Program-made: the position numbers and the translations under genes
Shown here: piece by piece, positions 1 through 10,809 of the stretch
Numbering within the stretch: position 1 is the first letter of the stretch
Layout: each line of letters opens with the position of its first letter
Notes under the pieces: generated by a model
Database searches by the model: none
What the model saw: the letters and a program-made list of their open reading frames with translations, nothing else
What the model was told of the DNA's origin: nothing
Assembly: GCA_963281255.1 (NCBI GenBank)
Contig: OY725491.1
Coordinates: forward strand, 1,612,001-1,676,000
Length of the DNA stretch: 64,000 nt
Source of the DNA: Aphrocallistes beatrix
Taxonomy: Eukaryota; Porifera; Hexactinellida; Sceptrulophora; Aphrocallistidae
Direction of reading: 5' to 3'

Positions 1-1009
1 TAAATCACTCCGGTTAATGTGAATTCTGGATAATACAAACAAATTTCGACCGTCCCTGGGTGTTCGTATTAACGATATTCTACCGTATAAACAACCTTAT
101 TTTCAAACTTTTAGAATCTACGAGTATTACGTAGCTATTAGCATACTAGCGCGCTTCGCGGATTGTAAACACAAATTGACAATATAACTTGACTGCAAAT
201 TAAGTCGAATTGGAGCTGTTACCAATTAGATAATTCGAGCTGTTAACAATATTTGGTCACTCTATAGTCTTGATATTTCGACCTCTGTTTATTACATGCT
301 ACAGTCTTGGAAAAAGTTTTCATTCTTAATCCATTTTCGTCAACTGACTTATGTGAGGCCGGGTTTTGAAAAAGTTGGTCTCCAGGGCCAATTTACCTGA
401 AAAAATGGTCCTCCTGTCCAATATTCCATGGAAAATTGGTCCATTGCAGGACCAAAGTTTTTCAGTATAGGACCAATTTTCCCGCGGACCAAAATTTTCG
501 TGACAGCCCTACCAATAACTTGTCGAAGGCTATTATCTTCTATTAGACATAATACGATTTGTCCAAAATGGCCCTACCAATCCTTAGTCCCAGGCCAAAG
601 GTCCTACTAATCCTCATCCCGAGTCGACGCCCCTGATTGTCATTATTGCAAATTCAGTATCCAATTATATTTTAGGTGCAGGGAATTTATCACTACTCAT
701 TGAGTTATGCAGTAGACTTGCTTGCATTTCAATATATATTGATGGTTATTGAGACTTTCAATGTGTTATTATAATTAAGTTCGTAGCCAATTATATATCA
801 AATTATCAGCCTTGATTATTAATCAAATAATGAGATACCGTCCGCCCGCATTCTGACTGAAGGTCTTTTTGGAGCTGATACAAGTTTCCTATTAAAAGTG
901 GCCTAATTATAGAATGTGGCGGATTTAAATGTCTACATATTGCTTAGGATAGTGCATCTTATACTCAACAATTTTGCTAATTTAATTGAAACTTTTACTC
1001 TTAGTTACA
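1..1009. other. Gene-free 5' stretch with repeat fragments
   Basis: No convincing coding region is seen. Bases about 40-95 resemble an internal piece of the Tigger-like element at 12288-12799 (shared 'gtattaacga' and 'ttcgtattaac' words). Bases about 355-600 are rich in repeated 'tggtcc'/'ggacca' words, and a similar stretch occurs at about 29820-29900. The short open frame at 428-610 is built from this repeat and is not a gene. Confidence 0.5.
814..905 (+). repeat. Dispersed repeat shared with 54978-55085
   Basis: The stretch with 'atcaaataatgagataccg' followed by 'ctttttggagc' and 'atacaag' recurs at about 54978-55085, just upstream of the second threonine aldolase copy. It is a dispersed repeat of unknown class. 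Confidence 0.55.
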
Positions 1010-1410
1010 AGTAATAAGCTTTAGAATTGCATATTTTACTCTAGCAATTCGTATAAGGTATCCTCCATATCATGTGAAATGCAAAAGATGCAAGATGTGT
1101 AAAATGAGCTCGTGACTAGATAGGCTAATTCTTTAAGTCATTTGACCTCCATATAATTACAATGTACAAACGTATATTATAGAAACTGAATTTCATCAAT
1201 TTTGTCAACGAAACAAAAGTCTCCTACTCAATTGTCGCCTCAAAATTAACAAGATCAAGGCTCACAGGTATTTCATTTTATCTTAAGCTAGATTAGTGAG
1301 TCAGCGAGTCAATCTAATAATCTAAGTCTAAGAATAAGCTCCAAACAATCCCTCCCATGATATCGCTCAAGTCAATTGGTCCATTTCCACCTCCTTTTCG
1401 AAATCCAGAA
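1010..1410 (+). promoter_or_regulatory. Putative promoter and noncoding first exon of TRP1
   Basis: About 400 bp here are recognisably homologous to 10810-11410, which lies upstream of TRP2. Shared words include 'caagatgtgtaaa', 'caaaattaacaagatcaagg' and 'cacaggtatttcattttatc'. The last holds a splice-donor-like CACAG/GTATTT, with the exon end at 1267. A TATA-like 'atataatta' lies at about 1151, matching a TATAAATA in the TRP2 copy. I infer a noncoding exon of roughly 1180-1267 spliced to an acceptor just before the TRP1 start ('aatatag' at about 2648). RNA evidence is absent, so this is an inference from paralog conservation. Confidence 0.4.
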
Positions 1411-1689
1411 TCCATCACTATCGTATCTATACAATTAAAACTCGATTATATATCGTGAACACAGGACTGGTATCGAACTAAATATGCCGATCGACGAACC
1501 TATTTATTATTATTTATATGGGAAAGAATCAAGTGTTCCAAATACTTCTGTCCGGTTGGTGTAATAATGGGAAATCCCTGGATTCCAGGTTTGAATCAAG
1601 CCCAGGATCTCAGAGGGGGGCTAATATGGTATAAAATATTTGTCGTCGAAAATTCCGTTTACCATATTTCTGAAATAATTAATAATTCC

Positions 1690-2260
1690 ATTAAAACTTG
1701 ATTTTGCATGGGAACGCGGAATTTGGCCTAAAATCAATTCGGAATTTGACCTAAAACTGATGTAGGAAAATGACCTAAATTGAAGTAGGAATTTGACCTA
1801 AGGAAATTTCCAAAGTAGAAAAATGGCCTAAAAAAATCGAAATAGGAATTTGACTTAAAGAAATTTGAGAAGGGGAAAATGACCTAAAATCGATATAGGA
1901 ATAAGACCTAAAACGTGTGAAGTAGGAATAAGACCTAAAACCTTCGAAGTAGGAATAAGATCTAAAGTTGGAGGGAGAGCGAAAGTGAGCATTTTAGGTT
2001 TGAAATAGTGTTCAATTGAGGTAAGTGGCATTTTTATTCGTAAGGGGGGGTACTGTGTGGCATTTTAGGTCTTAATCCTACTTAACAGTTTTTAGGTCTT
2101 ATTCCTACTTAGTACGTTTTAGGTCTTATTCCTACTTTGAAAGTTTTAGGTCTTATTCCTACTTCGAATGGTTTAGGTCATTTTCCTATTTGCCACATTT
2201 CTTTGGGTCAAATTCCTATTTCGTTTTTAGGTCAAAAAGTGAGTATTTGGCCCTTTATCC
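1690..2260. repeat. Foldback element of about 30-bp repeats
   Basis: The left arm (about 1720-1960) repeats 'aagtaggaataagacctaaa' and variants. The right arm (about 2060-2245) carries the reverse complement ('ttttaggtcttattcctact'). The spacer between them has 'ggagggagagcgaaagtgag' and a poly-G stretch. An inverted copy of the same element, with spacer and arms, is at about 18340-18690, so the TRP1-TRP3 genes lie between two mirrored copies. No coding capacity is seen. Confidence 0.7.
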
Positions 2261-2261
2261 C

Positions 2262-2330
2262 ACGCTTGCCACAGGAATGTGTTGCGTCATTTCCGGTTTA
2301 AGCCATTTTCAATGGGGAAGCCATATAAGT
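2262..2330. repeat. Short dispersed repeat, also at 58381-58455
   Basis: 'cccacgcttg..tgttgcgtcatttccggtttaagccatttt' type sequence. The reverse complement of the same words is found at about 58381-58455. Class unknown. Confidence 0.5.
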
Positions 2331-2658
2331 TTGGGGTAACTACTATAAATAAAAAAATCCCAAATGCTTTCAATGGATAATTATACTAAAAAGATTTACT
2401 GAGCTTCCTTGTGTAACTAATATTATGCTACTTTTTTGTTACTGTATAAGGGTAGTTAATAACTTCAATAAAGAGAACTTTGATTGTTGCCTAGTTGGCT
2501 AGTATTGGTAATAATATCTAGTCAAAATTTCTAATACGGGCAATAATTGTGGGACACCCTGTTGTAAATGTCAAACAATGGTTGAAATTGATAAATGGTT
2601 ACCACATTATTTCTTTCGCAAACTAAGTTACTATCATATTTAATATAGGTCTTCATAA

Positions 2659-5370
2659 ATGGCAACAAGGATAGACTCAATCCTACTAAATAGTCTCGTG
2701 GCGGAGGGCAATACCCCTGGAATAATAGAAAATTTACAACATGACCATGACTATACCTGGAATGGTGAGGACAAAGACTACTTGAAACTTGATAATATAC
2801 TCGAAAATTATCGTATGGATCGATTAAAAAAGATGCTAAAAGGAGGAGCACCACTATTATACAAAAATGATGAGAACTACGCAATGAAACATGCAGCTCT
2901 TCATACAAGAAAAGATATAATGGAATTGATTCTAAATAGATATGATGACGAAAAGAAACCAGGAATGGAAGAAGAATTCAAATCACAGGCTAACGAGTCA
3001 CTACTTAAAGTTTGCGCAACAAATAGCGGTGAGATTGCAAGAATGCTATTAGATGCGGGTGCAGAAATAGACCCTGAAAAGCATCTACACAAAGCAGCTG
3101 AAAATGGAAGCAAAGCCGTGTTAGAAGAACTGATAAAAACAATGAAAAACATCGAGGATATCATCAATGCACTGGACGCTGAAGGATATACTCCACTCCA
3201 ATACGCCATAAAGAATAAGCATACACACACAGTACAATACTTGCTCGACAATAAAGCGAATGTCAACAAGATTGCAGATAATGGTTGGAATTCAATCCAC
3301 TTTGCATGTCAATACGCGGACATAGATATACTCTACCTCTTAATTAAAAGAGGAGGTGATGTGAATGCAAAAGATTTGAAAGGAAAGACTCCCACAATGA
3401 TCGCAGCACTGAATGGAAAGGATGATTGTATCAGCTTATTAGCAACTGCAGGTGCGAATCTGGATCAGAAAGATGACGATGGACAGGTTCCATTAATAGT
3501 TGCAGCAACCGATGGACATGCTAATACTGTGAGAGAGCTAATTACTAACGGAGCTTCATACGATGTCACAGATAATACAAGGTACAATGCAATTGAAAGG
3601 GCCATCATTAGCAAGAAAGACGGAGCAGCAGCTATTTTGATCAGATTGGCACCACAGGACGATTATCTGGAATATTATTTATATAATAGTGAGATCGACT
3701 TGTTCAAGATAGTTCGATATCGTCTAAAAGAAACTGTAAAAGCATTGCTAGACCGTATGTTGATACAAGATCCCTCAAATCCACATTTTGGAGTCGTATT
3801 TACAAAATATCTTGACTTAGACACAAAGAACATAATCCCTGATGATGAAGACTACAAAAAGAACAAAACTTTCTTCCTCCAACGGATATCAGACTATGGA
3901 GATGAAGATATTGCATACAATGGTACCATTCGATTACTAGTAGATGAGAAAATGAAAAAAATTGGAAATATTATTTTGGGAATAAAGATTTTGTTCAATA
4001 TCCTCTTTCTACTAGCACTTGCATATTCCTTGCTACAAGCTTCCTATGAAAATTCCCCAAGAGATGCGTATACCATAAATGCAGTAAACATCATCCGCAT
4101 ATTAACAGAACTGTATGTATTCATATACACCGTATTTAATATTGTCGCTGAGGGAGTGGAATTATATCGTGTGGGAAAACTAGCAAATCGCTATATTCAG
4201 GACAAAAAGGATAATAGGGGAGAGGAAGAAGAACGAACTCACCCTTTTGCAAGAGAGCTAAGGGATAATGCAGCATCACCTAATCATATGATAGAGGAAA
4301 GACGAAAAATTACATCGAGGCTTAATGACATAATTTGGATCAGAATGTTTACAGATTACTTTAGTGATTGGACAAACTTTCTAGATGTGCTAGGCATCTC
4401 TACGTTGCTCATTCTAGTAGTTCTCCGTATCGCCAGACAGCCTTCTCAATGGATTTTCGCTACTCTCACTTTCTTCATAAATTCGTTAAGGTTCTTCAAG
4501 TTAATCGTCCTCATACCTTACATGGGTACATATGCGAATATATTTTATCAGATCTTGAAACGTGACGTCCTTCAATTCCTAGCACTATTCACCCTCTTCC
4601 TCCTCATCTTCACTGGTACTTATTTCATTGCATTGCGTACTCCCTACACAGCTGAAGGATTCAGAAATGTGTCTCTAATGCAGGACACACAACGAGAATT
4701 AGGTGTTGACAACAGTCTACAATGGGTATTCTTATCTGGATTGAGGATACTCCTCGAAGGAAACGTGTACGACACTGTGTATGTCTATCAACAGCTCAAC
4801 TGGTTAGCTGCATTTTTCTACCTCACTTTCCTTTTCTTAACTGTTGTTGTTTTTCTCAACATGTTCATCGCTCAGCTATCAGATACTTATGCGAAAGTAA
4901 AGGAAAATGCTGAACGTGCGTATGCATGGCTAAGGTTAAACTTCATCGTACAAATTCAAAGAACCTCTCTACTCTCACTTTGTTGTGACATCAGGAAGAA
5001 GTCTTTCATTGAAAAAATTGAAATAGGGAAAGATGACATGCATAAATATTACGGAGTATACAGTATTAAAGACTTGAATACTAAACATTTCACAGACGAT
5101 GTTGAAGTGAAAAGGATGCTCGCTTCGATTCAGAGTCAACAAATATTCGCTCAAAAAACTCATGAGATATCAAAATCTAATCCAGACGAAGTGAAACAAG
5201 TCCAATCCCAAGACAAGGGAGCTGAGGAAATCAGAAAATTAAATGCGAAAATTAATGAATTAAATGAGAAAATTGATAATGTAGCGAGTGAGCTCGTGAA
5301 AGAAATGGCAGAACTGAAAAGCAGCTTTTCTATGGAAACTATAATAAAAATAATTAAAGAAAAAAACTAA
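2659..5370 (+). CDS. TRP1: ankyrin-repeat TRP-like cation channel (intact)
   Basis: This single 903-codon exon encodes an ankyrin/six-TM channel, most like TRPA/TRPV-type TRP channels, expected at the plasma membrane. Degenerate ankyrin units start near residue 75. Clear repeats run about 173-333 (for example GYTPLQYAIKNKHTHTVQYL, then GKTPTMIAAL and GQVPLIVAAT). Predicted TM helices are at about 436-458, 472-496, 570-592, 597-619, 637-660 and 714-740. The pore-helix region with LLEGN, about 684-704, lies between TM5 and TM6. After TM6 comes LNMFIAQLSDTY, a TRP-like exit motif. A coiled coil is likely at about 846-890, suggesting oligomerisation. An acceptor-like 'aatatag' lies 10 nt before the ATG, so a 5' noncoding exon is likely. 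It is a close paralog of TRP2 and more distant from TRP3. The exact TRP subfamily, ion selectivity and stimulus cannot be read from sequence. Confidence 0.85.
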   Translation: MATRIDSILLNSLVAEGNTPGIIENLQHDHDYTWNGEDKDYLKLDNILENYRMDRLKKMLKGGAPLLYKNDENYAMKHAALHTRKDIMELILNRYDDEKKPGMEEEFKSQANESLLKVCATNSGEIARMLLDAGAEIDPEKHLHKAAENGSKAVLEELIKTMKNIEDIINALDAEGYTPLQYAIKNKHTHTVQYLLDNKANVNKIADNGWNSIHFACQYADIDILYLLIKRGGDVNAKDLKGKTPTMIAALNGKDDCISLLATAGANLDQKDDDGQVPLIVAATDGHANTVRELITNGASYDVTDNTRYNAIERAIISKKDGAAAILIRLAPQDDYLEYYLYNSEIDLFKIVRYRLKETVKALLDRMLIQDPSNPHFGVVFTKYLDLDTKNIIPDDEDYKKNKTFFLQRISDYGDEDIAYNGTIRLLVDEKMKKIGNIILGIKILFNILFLLALAYSLLQASYENSPRDAYTINAVNIIRILTELYVFIYTVFNIVAEGVELYRVGKLANRYIQDKKDNRGEEEERTHPFARELRDNAASPNHMIEERRKITSRLNDIIWIRMFTDYFSDWTNFLDVLGISTLLILVVLRIARQPSQWIFATLTFFINSLRFFKLIVLIPYMGTYANIFYQILKRDVLQFLALFTLFLLIFTGTYFIALRTPYTAEGFRNVSLMQDTQRELGVDNSLQWVFLSGLRILLEGNVYDTVYVYQQLNWLAAFFYLTFLFLTVVVFLNMFIAQLSDTYAKVKENAERAYAWLRLNFIVQIQRTSLLSLCCDIRKKSFIEKIEIGKDDMHKYYGVYSIKDLNTKHFTDDVEVKRMLASIQSQQIFAQKTHEISKSNPDEVKQVQSQDKGAEEIRKLNAKINELNEKIDNVASELVKEMAELKSSFSMETIIKIIKEKN

Positions 5371-6583
5371 TAACCAGAACATGTGTAATACCCCAATTTC
5401 ATTTTAGTGTGATGTATATAGTTTCAATCTTGATATTCTGTAAAATCTGAGATAAGTCCCAAATCTCAGTGTATAATCATCCATGGTTAGAGCGTGATCA
5501 CTATTCAAGTGTTATTCTTTTATATAATCTATTATTTATTGTGTATAAAATTTGTCAACACTTTTAATATTAATCAACAGTTGGAAGCTGGCCTCTAGCC
5601 TATTTTTGTGATTTGTTTACTTTATGTATCTAGTATTGTAAACAAAAGTACACAAATTATTTATCATATCGTTCTGAAAATATGATATTCGATATTAGAA
5701 ATCTACACGCCTAAAAACGCCATGTCAACCGTTGGAAGTTAGTCTCTAGCATATTTTTCAAAATTCCTCAAAATTCTTGAAATCATCATTTCTGCAGGTC
5801 TCCCAATACTAAATGAAAGTAATCTGTGAGAGAAACGCGCTTGTTCAATATAAAATAGTTTTTATCACTATCAATATAATTACTACATGCTGCACTAAGC
5901 ATATGAAGATATTGGCGAACACTTAACGTCTACTTCAGATGCCCTTCGGGTGCTTTTCATTGCACATATTACTCAAACCAATGATATTTAAAATCCAGAA
6001 TAAGCATCAGGTGTGACAATGATGTAATTATTTCATAATGAACTAACATCTTGACTCTAAATTACTCGAGCCACTTACAAAGTTCGGTGTGCGAAAAATT
6101 AATTTGTTTCGTTGATCAATTTCGAACAGATGCAGTCATTAGTTGGACGCCCCTGCATTAGTTAAAATTGTGAAATTGTCTACTAGCTAGAATTGATTTT
6201 GAGACTATTGTCATAAGTTAGAATTGATTTTGAGACTACGAAGGTCACTCAATAAGTTTAGAGCCTGGAGTAGTTGCTTCCGTTTGATTGTGTTGAAAAT
6301 GCCTAGGATTATTCATCTTCCGACTATTATCTTTGATTTTAAGTTTGATTTCAATCGGACAAGTTTCTAAAATATGATTCTAAAATAATGATGATTTTGA
6401 GACTATTGTTACAAGTTAGAATAGATCATTGGTACTACTGTCACAAGTTAGGATCGAATTTGAGACTCAACATTCTAGCATCACAATTTCAAATTTCTAA
6501 CTAAAGCAGCGTCAGTAGTTATTTATGTTGTTTACATCTTGTAGGAATATTATTCTACACCTGTGATTCAAATTTCAAACTTA
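5371..6583. other. Intergenic: repeat fragments downstream of TRP1
   Basis: 5577-5790 is a diverged copy of the 150-bp repeat seen at 23.9-25.9 kb ('ccatgtcaaccgttgg', 'ttgtttactttatgtatct'). 5815-5910 ('gagagaaacgcgcttgttca') is shared with 10534-10790. 6140-6480 contains several copies of a 'agttagaattgattttgaga' unit that resembles 13296-13410. No gene is seen. Confidence 0.55.
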
Positions 6584-7080
6584 CAAGCGCGCTTCGCTTG
6601 CTTGCGCTGCGCGGCTGGTGGACACTTTGTGTCCGCCGGAGGCGCCCTTTGGGCCATTGATTAGGACCATTGATTAATTATATTGGATATAACATCTCTA
6701 AATACGTCTGCCCTACTGTTATAATCGATATCGCACGGAAAATCACCAAATTTATCAATTTTAAAAATTTTTGATGAGCAATGATGACGTCATAACAAAG
6801 TGATGAGTCATCATTTTTTGATGATAGTTACATCATATGTGAGGTATGTTGGTATACAGATTCTATTAAAATTTCAGCCTTCCATCTCCTATAATGGCTG
6901 AGTTATGCTCGAATAACTGTATTGCTTAACTTTTAAAAATGTGACAATGACGTCATAATTCCATGATGAGTCGACATTTTCGTCTGAGCTCAGAACTTAA
7001 TGGAGCTATAGCTAAAAGACTCTCACATGCCAAAAATCAGCTTTCTGTGCCTGGCAGTTTCCTCAATCAATTCGTTACAG
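6584..7080 (+). mobile_element. Family A non-autonomous element, copy 1
   Basis: First of four head-to-tail copies of a ~500-bp element. One end is GC-rich: 'caagcgcgcttcgcttgctt' followed by a perfect 9-bp hairpin (GGCGGACAC / GTGTCCGCC, 3-nt loop). The other end is 'cctcaatcaattcgttacag' next to a TA microsatellite. No terminal inverted repeats are visible. The interior carries the CRE/ATF word TGACGTCA at about 6787 and again at about 6951. Confidence 0.7.
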
Positions 7081-7093
7081 ATATATATATATA

Positions 7094-7587
7094 CAAGCGC
7101 GCTTTGCGCTTGCTTGCGCTGCGCGGCTGGCGGACACTTTGTGTCCGCCGGAGGCTCCCTTCGGTCGCCTGGAGTCACATTGGTTAATTATAAGGGAGAT
7201 AACATCTCTAAATATGTCTGTCCTACTGTGCTAATCGATATCACTCGAAAAATCACCAAATTTGTGAATTTAAAAAATTTTGATGCGTAATGATAACATC
7301 ATAACAAAGTGATGAGTCATCATTTTTTGATGATAGTTGCATCATATGTGAGACATGTTAGTATACAGATTCTATTAAAATTTCAGCCTTCTATCTCCTA
7401 TAATGGCTGAGTTATTCCCGAATAACTGTGTTGCTTAACTTTTTAAAATGTGACAATGACGTCATAATTCCATGATGAGTCGACATTTTCGTCTGAGCTC
7501 AGAACTTACTGGAGCCATAGCCAAAAGACTCCCACATGCCAAAAATCAGCTTTCTGCGCCTGGCAGTTTCTTCAATCAATTCGTAAC

Positions 7588-7589
<2 letters not shown>
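7094..7589 (+). mobile_element. Family A element, copy 2
   Basis: Full-length copy bounded by 'caagcgcgctttgcgctt' and 'caatcaattcgtaacag'. The first CRE site has decayed to 'taacatca', while the second TGACGTCA at about 7457 is kept. The spurious open frames here are repeated in every copy and are not genes. Confidence 0.7.

Positions 7590-7628
<39 letters not shown>
7590..7628. repeat. (TA)n microsatellite at family A boundary
   Basis: Pure TA dinucleotide run directly after copy 2. Similar runs follow copies 3 (8365-8401) and 4 (8914-8936), usually next to 'aatcgagttttaatagtaagg'. TA runs therefore mark the insertion target or the element end. Confidence 0.9.
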
Positions 7629-7630
<2 letters not shown>

Positions 7631-7665
7631 AATATTAATCGAGTTTTAATAGTAAGGATATATAT

Positions 7666-7856
7666 ATAGTCGACTCCGCTTAATAGGGCCACTGTTTAAT
7701 CGGGTCAGCCGCTTAATCGGGCCACTTTTGGCAGGACCAGAATAGCTCTCACACATAGAAGCTAATACAAAATATTTTCGGTTAATAGGGTCCTCCGCTT
7801 AATCGGGGCAAAATGTCCTCTGACCGATGTGGCCCTATTAAGCGAAATCGACTGTA
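7666..7856. mobile_element. Tigger/pogo-like MITE (family B)
   Basis: A ~190-bp element with imperfect terminal inverted repeats: 'agtcgactccgcttaatagg' on the left and its complement on the right, ending 'gcgaaatcgactgta'. It is TA-flanked. 'CCGCTTAAT' blocks alternate inside. Related copies are at 10357, 48344 and 56338. Confidence 0.7.
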
Positions 7857-7868
7857 TATATATACGTA

Positions 7869-8362
7869 CAAGCGCGCTTCGCGCTTGCTTGCGCTGCGCG
7901 GCTGGCGGACACTTTGTGTCCGCCGGAGGCTCCCTTCGGTCGCCTGGAGTCACATTGGTTAAATATAAGGGAGATAACATCTCTAAATATGTCTGTTCTA
8001 CTGTGCTAATCGATATCACTCGAAAAATCACCAAATTTGTCAATTTTAAAATTTTTGATGCGTAATGATGACGTCATAACAAAGTGATGAGTCATCATTT
8101 TTTGATAAAAGTCGCATCATATGTGAGGTATGTTAGTATACAGATTCTATTAAAATTTCAGCCTTCTATCTCCTATAATGGCTGAGTTGTGCCCGAATAA
8201 CTGTGTTGCTTAACTTTTAAAAATGTGACAATGACGTCATAATTCCATGATGAGTCGACATTTTGCTCTGAACTCAGAACTTACTGGAGCCATAGCCAAA
8301 AGACTCCCACATGCCAAAAATCAGCCTTCTGCGCCCGGCAGTTTCTTCAATCAATTCGTTAC

Positions 8363-8364
<2 letters not shown>
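7869..8364 (+). mobile_element. Family A element, copy 3
   Basis: Full-length copy with both CRE words (TGACGTCA at about 8069 and 8233). It keeps the GGCGGACAC/GTGTCCGCC hairpin and a second adjacent GC-rich hairpin region. Confidence 0.7.
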
Positions 8365-8407
<43 letters not shown>

Positions 8408-8441
8408 CACAATAATCGAGTTTTAATAGTAAGGATATATA

Positions 8442-8913
8442 CAAGCGCGCTTCGCTTGCTTGCGCTGCGCGGCTGGCGGACACTTTGTGTCCGCCTGTGG
8501 TTACCATTGATTAATTATATGGGAGATAATATCTCTAAATACGTCTCTCCTACTATTATAATCGATATCGCACGAAAAAGCAATTTGTCAATTTTTAAAA
8601 TTTTTGATGTGTAATGACGACGTCATCACAGAGTGATAAGTCATCATTTTTTGTTGATAGTTTCATCATATGTGAGGTATGTTACTATACAGATTCTATT
8701 AAAATTTCAGCCTTCTATCTCCTATAATGGCTGAGTTATTCCCGAATAACTGTGTTGCTTAACTTTTAAAAATGTGACAATGACGTCATAATTCCATGAT
8801 GAGTCGACATTTTGCTCTGAACTCAGAACTTACTGGAGCCATAGCCAAAAGACTCCCACATGCCAAAAATCAGCCTTCTGCGCCCGGCAGTTTCTTCAAT
8901 CAATTCGTAACAG
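8442..8913 (+). mobile_element. Family A element, copy 4
   Basis: Copy with the GC-rich end shortened just after the hairpin. It ends 'caatcaattcgtaacag' before a TA run. The TGACGTCA near 8781 is intact. Confidence 0.65.
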
Positions 8914-8999
8914 ATATATATATATATATATATATACAAATATTAATCGAGTTTTAATAGTAAGGATATACACAAACATTAATCAAGTTTTAATAGTAA

Positions 9000-9205
9000 G
9001 GATATTAGTTCATGAAATGGCAGAGTAACTGCTCCAATAACTGAAATTATGAAAAAGGTGACAATGGCGTCATAATTCCGTCATGGTTGACATTTCTGGA
9101 GCTCAAACTTACTCTATCTAGTAACAAAATACACAGGTGGGCCAAAAATGAGCTCTGTGACTGTGGCAGTTTCCACTATACTATTTTCAATACTGAATCG
9201 CATAT
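9000..9205 (+). mobile_element. Diverged family A fragment
   Basis: About 200 bp matching only the non-hairpin end of family A ('gacaatggcgtcataattcc', 'ggccaaaaatgagct', 'tggcagttt'). It is clearly older than copies 1-4. Confidence 0.5.
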
Positions 9206-9220
9206 ATACAAATATACGTA

Positions 9221-9710
9221 TACACTACCCGGACAAAAGTATTCGACCACCACGAAAAATTCCATACAAATAGTATTAAATTAGTTCTTTTAAAAAAGGA
9301 ACATGTCCTTATTAATTAAACAGTAGGAAATACTCTATTTTTTAGTTTAAATTCGTAATCTACACATTCTAATTACTCATAATTGAGAGTTTCAACTCAA
9401 TTACCTATTCTTATGTTGAAAATTATCAACCTATGCCACTTTGTGTCACTAAACGCCATCATATATAATGGCTGTGACTTGGGACAAGTAGCCATCAAGT
9501 AGCAAATGTTGATATTTATTAACTTGAGAGTTAGTAATTAAGCTGAGGCTATCAATTATGAGTAATTAGAATGTGTAGTTTACGAATTTGAAATAAAAAA
9601 TAGAGTATTCCTTACAGTTTGAGAACACATTCCTTTATGAATAGACCCACTTTAATACTATTTGTATGGCGGTTTCTGTGGTGATCGAATACTTTTGTCC
9701 GGGTACTGTA
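9221..9710. mobile_element. Tc1-like MITE with long inverted repeats
   Basis: The left end 'tacactacccggacaaaag' and the right end, whose complement is 'tacagtacccggacaaaag', form inverted repeats that continue inward for about 190 bp through 'tactctattttttag' and 'aatgtgtag' blocks. The ends resemble Tc1/mariner termini and use TA. No transposase is present. Confidence 0.8.
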
Positions 9711-10356
9711 TGTACACCGTATATACTAGAATAATCACCCTCCTCTCAACGAGGGTGCTAAATTGTTTTGAACAAAGATCAAAGGTAAATTCGTCACTTC
9801 TACAAATTCTTGAATCACACGTATTCCTGCTTAGATTCATCTCTGAGATCTGAAATAGTATTTTTTCGGGTGGAAAATGGGGTCAAATATGCATACAAAT
9901 TCTGAGATACAGGAATCAGAATGCAATTAGTCATTTAAAAACACGATTACTGAATGAAAATGAGACAGGGGATCGGAATCGAAAATACTGACCTAGTGTG
10001 GGAAGCTTTCATAGGCATAGCCACTGGAGGGACAGAAGGGGCAGTGGCCCCCCATACTAGAAATTTGAGCGTCATAAAAGGATTGACTTTTGTAGGCCTG
10101 ACTGTATTTTTTGTGACAAAAAAACTGTGTTTATTTCGTCATTTGCTGGATAAGTATATACTTGTACTAGTATGTACAAATTTGAATCTGGCCATATTAT
10201 AAACCAAATGTTGTCAACAAAACGTGAATTTTAGATTTATGCTATATCATCATGACAACAGCATGATGACGTAGTATAATTATTTGTAGAGACATCCATA
10301 CCGAATATTTTATCAATCATAAGTTTGATTATATCTCTATATTAACATTCCTACAT
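9711..10356. other. Intergenic with dispersed repeat fragments
   Basis: 9724-9860 ('gagggtgctaaatt', 'ttgaatcac') is shared with 43473-43610. 10005-10080 resembles hAT-type repeat ends ('atagccactgg..gggg') also seen near 58025. No gene is seen. Confidence 0.5.
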
Positions 10357-10490
10357 ACAGTCGACTCCGCTTAATAGGGTTACATCGGTCAGATGACATT
10401 TTGCCCCGATTAAGCGGAGAACCCTATTAACCGAAAATATTTTGTATTAGCTTCTATGTGTGAGAGTTATTGCTATTCCGGTCCTGCCAA
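10357..10490. mobile_element. Truncated family B MITE
   Basis: Starts 'acagtcgactccgcttaata' and continues through 'ccgaaaatattttgtatt' and 'ccggtcctgcca', where it stops without its right inverted repeat. Confidence 0.65.
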
Positions 10491-10533
10491 CCACTTGAGG
10501 CATCCCCAGGTGTCGCCAGCCACGTAGCTCAAG

Positions 10534-10790
10534 AGAAACGAGCTTGTTCAGTATAAAGTTGTTTTAATTGCTATCAATATAGTTATTGAATGCCAGTCAA
10601 ATTATCGTCCCAACTTGTCCCAAAACTAACAAAACAAAACTAACTTTTCCTAATTTACAGGGGGAATTTTTTGCAAATATAACTTAAAATTTTGATATAA
10701 AATTGACCAAAACAATAGGGACGAGTTGACTTGTTCCCCTAATTATTACATGCAACACTTTAGTTAAATAAGCAAATGGAGATGTTTCGC
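10534..10790. repeat. Dispersed repeat shared with 5815-5910
   Basis: 'gagagaaacgagcttgttca..ttatcaatata..tacatgc' words are shared in the same order with 5815-5910 downstream of TRP1. The repeat lies between TRP1 and TRP2, so it may be part of the old TRP duplication unit. Confidence 0.45.
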
Positions 10791-10809
10791 TTGACTCTGT
10801 CTGTAATTT

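Noticed and set aside
428..610. 60-codon open frame
   Set aside because: It lies in a repeat rich in 'ggacca' words and has no protein-like features.
6963..8507. Recurring short frames such as [16 protein letters not shown]
   Set aside because: They translate the GC-rich hairpin end of family A and occur wherever a copy lies, in both orientations.
6584..9000. Family A as classical Helitron
   Set aside because: A hairpin lies near one end, but the terminal bases are CTTG rather than CTRR and no 5' TC end with AT target is firmly seen; left unclassified.
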